This document shows, in pieces, positions 18,001 to 22,491 of a DNA stretch of 22,491 nt (position 1 is its first letter; every line of letters begins with the position of its first letter). Origin of the DNA: Chromera velia (Eukaryota > Sar > Chromeraceae). Location of the stretch: contig JAHBMJ010002122.1 in assembly GCA_018398765.1 (NCBI GenBank), positions 1 through 22,491 on the forward strand. Direction: 5' to 3'. A program made the position numbers and the translations under genes. The notes beneath the pieces were generated by a model. That model was not told the origin of the DNA and did not search any database. It worked only from the letters and a program-made list of their open reading frames with translations.

Positions 18001-19652
18001 ACAAGGAGGAGGTTCCCATCGCTGTCGTACTCAACCCTTACATTCGGACTGAAGCTGTGGTTGATGAAGTCGATCAGAGGAACCAGCCTAGGCTGTCCGT
18101 CTGGCGTTCTGCACACAGAGAGAAGGGTATACAGACCTCTAACCCATCCAACAAAGAGGTCGCAGGCGCGAAAAGAAAAGGTCCTGAAATCAGTGGACGG
18201 TCGAGAGTCGAGCCCTGCTGACATGAGCCCATTACTGACGTGTCTGGACGAATGGCCCGACTCTTCGCAATGGCGACGGCCCAGCCGAGTTCGTTCGGCC
18301 CAACATTTTGGCCCGAGAAAGGTTGGTCAAGCGGTGGTGTTCCGCCATCTCGTTCTTTCTTCATAGCCCGCGTTGCAAACAACGAGTTGTCCCTGATGAG
18401 GCCTGCGTTTGCAACTACCTGAAACAGGAACGCAATGTATAAATGCAGGGAAAATTTAAAAAGGAGGAAGCGCCAAAATATCACGAGAAGCTTCCAAAAA
18501 TCCAACTAAGTTCGGAGGTGTCAAAGAGGAAACCGCAAACCGTTAGCAGAAGCAGCAGCCAGATAAGGGCGAGAAAAACAGGCGGACACAAGAGAGCAGT
18601 GAGGAAAGGCCCAGAGAAAAGGATGGAAAGCGTTCACCGTGTTCTTGGGCAACAGCGAAAGCAGGAGAAGTGAAGTAGCACACACAAAAGCTGATGGTGA
18701 ATTATGCACTTCGCGACGAGCAACAGGGTTTGTGTGGGCGTCGCTGGACGCAAAACACGATTTGCAGCCAGGGGGGTGCAGCGAGTGATGGATACAACTC
18801 ACACTCGACATCAGATAAGTGTCCTGCAGTTCATCCAGCTGCTCTCTATTGAAGAACATCGGGGTTCGGAGAAAGGTTGCCGGTTGGGTCATCATTAGAC
18901 GGTCAAATTTCCCCCTTCCAAGTTTCGACCTCTCATGCAGAATCACAAGCGCGAGTCGGAAGTGCCACAGCTCTTCCGGCAACGCTGCAAACACAGACGT
19001 ACATGTAAAGACGGGGTGAAGGCATGAGCAGGAAAAACTTGCGTCACAAGACATCTCCATCCTCAGCCCGGCTGCTCTCTCAATCAAGCAGGCCGGCCAC
19101 AACTTCATCCTCCAGCCGTCTCTTTCGCAGTCTCAAGCAGACCGGCGAACGAGACGAAAGAAGGCGGAAACAGTCGTAGGAAATGTGATGTAGAAGCCCA
19201 TTCCTACCTTCGACAAGTTCCGCAAGAGCTGGTGGGAGAGTCTCAGTGTTGGGTGTCAGATGAAGGCTCTTTGGAATGAACATGAGGACGTCTCCCTCTT
19301 TGTGGTCAACGAGACTTGTCACCCCCATGCCCTTCTTAAACTTGTTCGCAATCTTCGTGTTCGAGACTACACCCCCCTCATAAGCAATCCAGCGCTGCAT
19401 CTCCTCGAATGCCTTTTCGTTCTCAGCAGCTTTCGTCTTTGGTGATATGCTTTTGTAACCTTCGTTACTCGAAGGGTACTCCTGATGCACCATGAGCAGA
19501 GATGTTCGAGACATCATCGTGCCACCTGGCCTCCTGAATCTTACAAGTCCCCCAGGCAAAAGGAATCCATTGGCAGAGCACAACAGGGCCGCCAGGATGC
19601 AAAGAATCAAGAGGCGAGACGGCGATCCCATGATACAAGAAAGAGACAGCAA
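15074..19652 (-). CDS. Plastid-targeted SET-domain protein methyltransferase (Rubisco LSMT/SETD3-6 class)
   Basis: Ten exons, 5' to 3' on the minus strand: 19652-19208, 18984-18803, 18418-18240, 18108-17944, 17491-17404, 17121-16887, 16151-15955, 15709-15626, 15571-15533, 15349-15074 (TAA). Phases agree at all junctions, giving 1,890 nt and 629 residues. The family transfers methyl from S-adenosylmethionine to lysine (histidine in SETD3); plant members modify Rubisco and plastid aldolase. Residues 8-29 are a signal peptide, then F30 and an Arg-rich, acid-free transit-like segment to about 54. The SET domain spans about 84-321: GMGVTSLVDHKEGDVLMFIP, W255 with SRA, DFINHS (282-287, the cofactor-binding NHS motif) and GDELTLNY with catalytic-type Y320. 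FGFLPQKNPHN (332-342) leads into a Rubisco LSMT substrate-binding-like domain containing LDWRLVAAARVLFAN. Start ATG is 19652; ATG 19631 is equally good. The exon 6 end is least certain (GTCCAA, in the same phase, is an alternative donor). Confidence 0.85.
16258..16322. repeat. Alternating CA/CG purine-pyrimidine tract in an intron
   Basis: ACACAC passes into CGCGCGCG and back to CACATACACA in the 735-nt sixth intron of the SET gene (16152-16886). Alternating CG/CA of this length is a classical Z-DNA-prone sequence. No coding content. Confidence 0.9.
17150..17189. repeat. Perfect 16-bp inverted repeat (hairpin) in intron 5 of the SET gene
   Basis: GTTTTCTAAGGCAGTG at 17150-17165 is exactly complementary to CACTGCCTTAGAAAAC at 17174-17189, with an 8-nt loop TTTTCCGG. 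It lies in the fifth intron (17122-17403), 28 nt before the acceptor that opens exon 6. It could be a tiny foldback remnant or a splicing-related RNA stem. Confidence 0.85.
17545..17770. repeat. Degenerate ATTCATTC/CAATCAAT repeat in intron 4 of the SET gene
   Basis: Diverged TCATTCAT, CAATCAAT and GATTCATG units fill about half of the fourth intron (17492-17943). It resembles an old, decayed tetranucleotide array. The Ser/His/Ile-rich plus-strand frame here is an artefact. Confidence 0.7.
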
Positions 19653-20039
19653 CCTAACGGCAAAGGCTGTACGAATGGAAGTCTTCCGACGCCATCAACA
19701 CATTGACGCTACTACTGGGCAAGCAGTCTTTAAACAGACCAACCTCAGATGTGTGCAAGATATGCGGGAAGTCGTGGTGTAACGGCGTAGTCTCGATACT
19801 TTCGTGCCGGAGACTCGCAGAAAGGACCGCGGCCTTTCGACGGCAGTGCACCGCGCGTCTCCGAAGTGACGCACGCGCGGCGCGGCTGCCACGCGCACGC
19901 GCGCGCTGCAGCGATGCACGCGAATTCAAAGGCGACTCCGAAAACTGCATCGAATATCTCGGCCGTCTCCTGACTCTCCTCTGATACTTTTCTATATTGC
20001 GTTTACCATTGAAGCTGACTCCTCGATCTGCTTCGACGG
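19653..20039 (-). promoter_or_regulatory. Upstream region of the SET gene with CpG-rich core
   Basis: The 387 nt between the stop of the next minus-strand exon and the SET start must hold the promoter and 5' leader. At about 19850-19912 it is very CpG-rich (GACGCACGCGCGGCGCGG, CACGCGCACGCGCGCG). No TATA box or known motif was identified. The reading frames over it, in both orientations, look like CpG by-products. Confidence 0.35.
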
Positions 20040-20252
20040 CTAGACGATTATCCAACAATTAGAAATACTGCGTCGCATGGATTCCTTCCCGAGATCAGAC
20101 TCCATTCGATCCTCGTGCACAAAGGGCGCAACTGGATTGCCGTCTCCACGCCTCACCAATGGTGGTTTCATGATTTCGGCGAAGGAGATGCATGTGACTT
20201 TCACCTCATTCTTCTGTGGAGCACTTTGATGCACAAATTGCTGCTTCGTGTC
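20040..20252 (-). CDS. Probable terminal exon of an upstream minus-strand gene
   Basis: A strong acceptor (GTCTCCATCTTTCCACAG) precedes a 71-codon frame ending in TAG. Its sequence is ordinary protein-like, with no low complexity: NEVKVTCISFAEIMKPP, LVRRGDGNPVAPFVHEDRM and a C-terminus ISNCWIIV. I do not recognise the family. The terminal Cys-Trp-Ile-Ile-Val resembles a prenylation box but has one residue too many. If real, this gene and the SET gene are in tandem on the minus strand with 387 nt between them. No upstream exon was found, and the opposite-strand frame 20263-20910 would then lie antisense in its intron. Confidence 0.35.
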   Translation of the reverse strand, partial: DTKQQFVHQSAPQKNEVKVTCISFAEIMKPPLVRRGDGNPVAPFVHEDRMESDLGKESMRRSISNCWIIV

Positions 20253-20262
20253 CTGTGGAAAG

Positions 20263-20910
20263 ATGGAGACGACAGAATTTACACTATCTGATGACACCCC
20301 CCCCAGGGGCCCCACCAACACGGCGAGCGTTTTTCGTGGTAGAAGTGTAGGCGTTCTGCCTCACTCTGAACTGTACGAGGCGTGCCAACAGTGGGTCTTG
20401 GGCCTCCCTGCACCCCTCGGATGGAGTCTGAGTGGCGTAGAACAGTGGTCGGGAGCGTCGCATGGTGAGGACATTTCAGGCGAAAGGGTTTTGCGTCGTC
20501 CGCTTGAAGAAAAGTGTTTTACGGGTTCAGAAGAAGCCGAACAGAGTGCAGCTGCCGGAGAAAACCAGGCAACCAGCGGATTTACCACGACACAAGGACG
20601 AACAGGACGTCTCGACCACCTTCCCAATTCGCAGAGGGTGGAGAGCGCAGGAGGAGCTAGTGTGAAGGGAGAGACGGCATTGATCCCTTCAGGTTTGCAG
20701 GTGTTGGGGTTTGGGGACCGGTATACGCTTCCCGCTTTCTTTGACCAAATTCACCGGGGCTCTGAAGACTTTCGCACCTCGCATGCGGAGTGGGCAAGGC
20801 GTGTGAAGCACTCGCACCTCCTGGCCCTGTCCCCTGCCCTCCAACAGGCTCTAGAGGGGGTAGAGTTGTTTGGCCAGGTGTGCCTTGGTGAAAAATCGGA
20901 GGAGTTTTAG
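20263..20910 (+). CDS. Hypothetical 215-residue protein
   Basis: Open frame from ATG with a favourable context (A at -3, G at +4) to TAG; an upstream in-frame TGA at 20227 limits it. The N-terminal two-thirds is Ser/Gly/Glu-rich and probably disordered. The C-terminal third looks folded: LQVLGFGDRYTLPAFFDQIH, WARRVKHSHLLALSPALQQA and ALEGVELFGQVCLG. No known motif, signal peptide or membrane segment. It could be a single-exon gene, or part of one with donors before GTGTTGGGG (20700) or GTGTGCC (20878). It starts 10 nt from the acceptor-side end of the minus-strand exon 20040-20252, so both annotations cannot easily share the region without overlapping transcription. Confidence 0.4.
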   Translation: METTEFTLSDDTPPRGPTNTASVFRGRSVGVLPHSELYEACQQWVLGLPAPLGWSLSGVEQWSGASHGEDISGERVLRRPLEEKCFTGSEEAEQSAAAGENQATSGFTTTQGRTGRLDHLPNSQRVESAGGASVKGETALIPSGLQVLGFGDRYTLPAFFDQIHRGSEDFRTSHAEWARRVKHSHLLALSPALQQALEGVELFGQVCLGEKSEEF

Positions 20911-22209
20911 AGCAAATGCATGCGTAGAAATGGCTTTTTTCTTCTTCATGCCCGTTCAAGGCCAATCAAGCTTTCCTCCGTTTGACTCAGAAATTTTGTG
21001 CTTTGGTATTTACACCAGCTGAGGTTTTCGAACCACCCTCTTAAAACTGAGTTGGGAACTCTTTGTACATGGAAAATTTGTAGCTTGCACTTTGGACGCC
21101 TGTCTGTCCTTCCTCATTCCCCAAACCCCTGTCTTCGTGGCGCTGCCCTCCTCCACCCCCCAGAGATCCACCCTGAGTTCCCTGCGTGTTATGAAGGGTG
21201 TCCTCATATGATCAATGACATGTCTGTGTCTCTCTCTCCATGTATTGTAACATATGTATGCGTATGATTTCCTATTTTTTACTGCGCTTGACAATGTTCG
21301 TCCTTCCATTTCTCTATCATTTTGAAATGTCTTTTTCATTTTTTCTCGCGGCCGTTAAGTGTCATAGACCATCTTTTCACCGGTCTTCCTGATTCTTCCT
21401 GCCCTTAAAGTTTGTGCCTCTCTGATCCTCTCTGTTTTTCTGTCAGTCACTTTTCTTTTTTTGTGTTCCCCTCTTCATTCTCTTTCTGGCCTTCGCAGAA
21501 GTGATGATTGGCGTGTTGTTTCTAGTGATGCTAGTAGTGATGATGTCAAACAGTATTGGGAAAGCAGATGTTTTCTAGCTCCATTAATTGGCCTCAAGCT
21601 TAATCCTAGCTAGTGATCGGTCCTAGCGCTATAGCCTGTAGATTGAACTTTCTTGAACCAAACCTCTAACTCTTCAGATAGTTAAGGCTATCTTGAAGTC
21701 TCAATCGAGTCTGACAGGATTACAGGATTATATTGTGTTCGGGGCCGGAGCCCTAGACCTGCGTGCCAGTTATCTGACGTCCGCTTTGCACCATATTGTT
21801 CTATACTGCTCCGACCCTATTCGTCAGAAGGCAGCCAGAATCTATAAGGATCTCTAAGGGACCTAGTCCTAGGCAGAGACAGGACGTAAGCCCCGTATAG
21901 CGTAAGAGTCTAACGTTGAGTGCTGTGTTCAGTACTGTTTGCAGGTTGATTTTCTCAAAGGGAATTGTTTTCCGAAAAGTGCAGAACTGTCGATCTGATC
22001 TTGTTTGAAGTGTCACTTAGATTTCTGATCTTGTTTTACTGATTGAAAGACTTTGTGTTGCTCATTGAGTCTTCCAGAAAGTCTTTTGCGCATGCGACGG
22101 TCCATCTTGGGTGTGATGCAGGCCGCGGTTGGCTGGCTTGGCCTTGGCTTAGCATGATTTTATCTCGGCATGGCTCGAAAGACTTTTGAGTCGAAAGACT
22201 AGGTCTTGA
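20911..22209. other. Spacer without recognised gene
   Basis: Pyrimidine-rich at 21280-21500, then mixed sequence. A plus-strand frame at 20998-21267 has an acceptor-like CTCCACCCCCCAG inside it but no supporting donor. Small direct repeats occur (GTGATGATG/CTAGTGATG at 21502-21542; TCGAAAGACT at 22175-22200). No tRNA, rRNA or snRNA signature was seen. Confidence 0.5.
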
Positions 22210-22318
22210 TGATGATGATGATGATTGAGGGTTAAACCTTAGATTTAGCGACGCCAAATCCCAAGCCACTAGCAAGGCTTTGAGGACAACCCAGAACACA
22301 CATTCATGGGGGGGGGGG
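22210..22318 (-). repeat. Dispersed ~105-bp repeat, copy 2
   Basis: Reverse complement of 13606-13711, about 94% identical by hand count. It runs from a (GAT)n stretch and GATTGAGGGTTAAA to CACACATTCATG and a G-run. The minus-strand 87-codon frame over 22036-22299 crosses this repeat and is not supported as a gene. Confidence 0.85.
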
Positions 22319-22491
22319 ATGAGGAAGCCTGCATGCCAATCGGATCAATTCGCCTCAACTTGCCTTATTGACAGAATGGACCTTCTTGAGACAGTCGGCT
22401 ATAGCTTTAGAGCCGCTTCTAGGCAGAATTGTGCACAACAGCAACACCATATCCTTCATTTTTTTCTCATTATCAGAAGTGCCCCTCCCGG

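Noticed and set aside
22036-22299. 87-codon minus-strand frame near the window end
   Set aside because: Half of it is the dispersed repeat 22210-22318 and the (GAT)n run; there is no independent support.
1-22491. CRISPR array, prophage, bacterial operon or defence system
   Set aside because: The repeats are microsatellites or transposon-like, genes carry spliceosomal-type introns, and no relevant protein motifs appear.

Overview
The window is nuclear DNA of a eukaryote, not a bacterium or phage: genes are split by GT..AG introns of 54 to about 830 nt, introns and spacers are full of microsatellites and foldback repeats, and coding density is low. The one gene that can be modelled completely begins with a hydrophobic signal peptide ending before a Phe (SANG|F) and followed by an Arg-rich, acid-free stretch. 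That is the bipartite plastid presequence of algae with a complex, red-derived plastid. A chromerid such as Chromera velia, or a stramenopile alga, fits best; this is inference.

Layout. 1-756: microsatellites. 757-3318 (+): 3' part of a coiled-coil protein gene in five exons, all with phase-0 junctions, followed to 3870 by a puzzling 3' end (an open frame behind an in-frame TAA, or two very short GT..AG stretches). 3870-9000: AT-rich spacer with an inverted/direct repeat pair near 4.1 and 7.1 kb and GGTGCA-type short repeats. 9008-10378 (+): three exons with matching phases of an unrecognised gene, its first intron filled by a GGAT array. 10379-13200: AT-rich spacer, a gene-like but unresolved block, and a degenerate CAGT array. 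13197-13605: a foldback (MITE-like) element, abutting a ~105-bp dispersed repeat whose inverted second copy lies at 22210-22318. 13768-14225: a second GGAT array. 15074-19652 (-): complete ten-exon gene for a SET-domain protein methyltransferase of the Rubisco LSMT/SETD3/SETD6 class, 629 residues. 20040-20252 (-): probable last exon of a second minus-strand gene in tandem with it. 20263-20910 (+): a 215-codon open frame of unknown status. 20911-22491: spacer.

The genes show no shared pathway. The best-supported biology is plastid protein methylation by the SET enzyme. I saw no defence island, CRISPR array, rRNA or convincing tRNA. The most unusual structural signals are the candidate 25-28 nt introns, the long foldback element with its neighbouring repeat, and the paired repeat modules at 4.1 and 7.1 kb.
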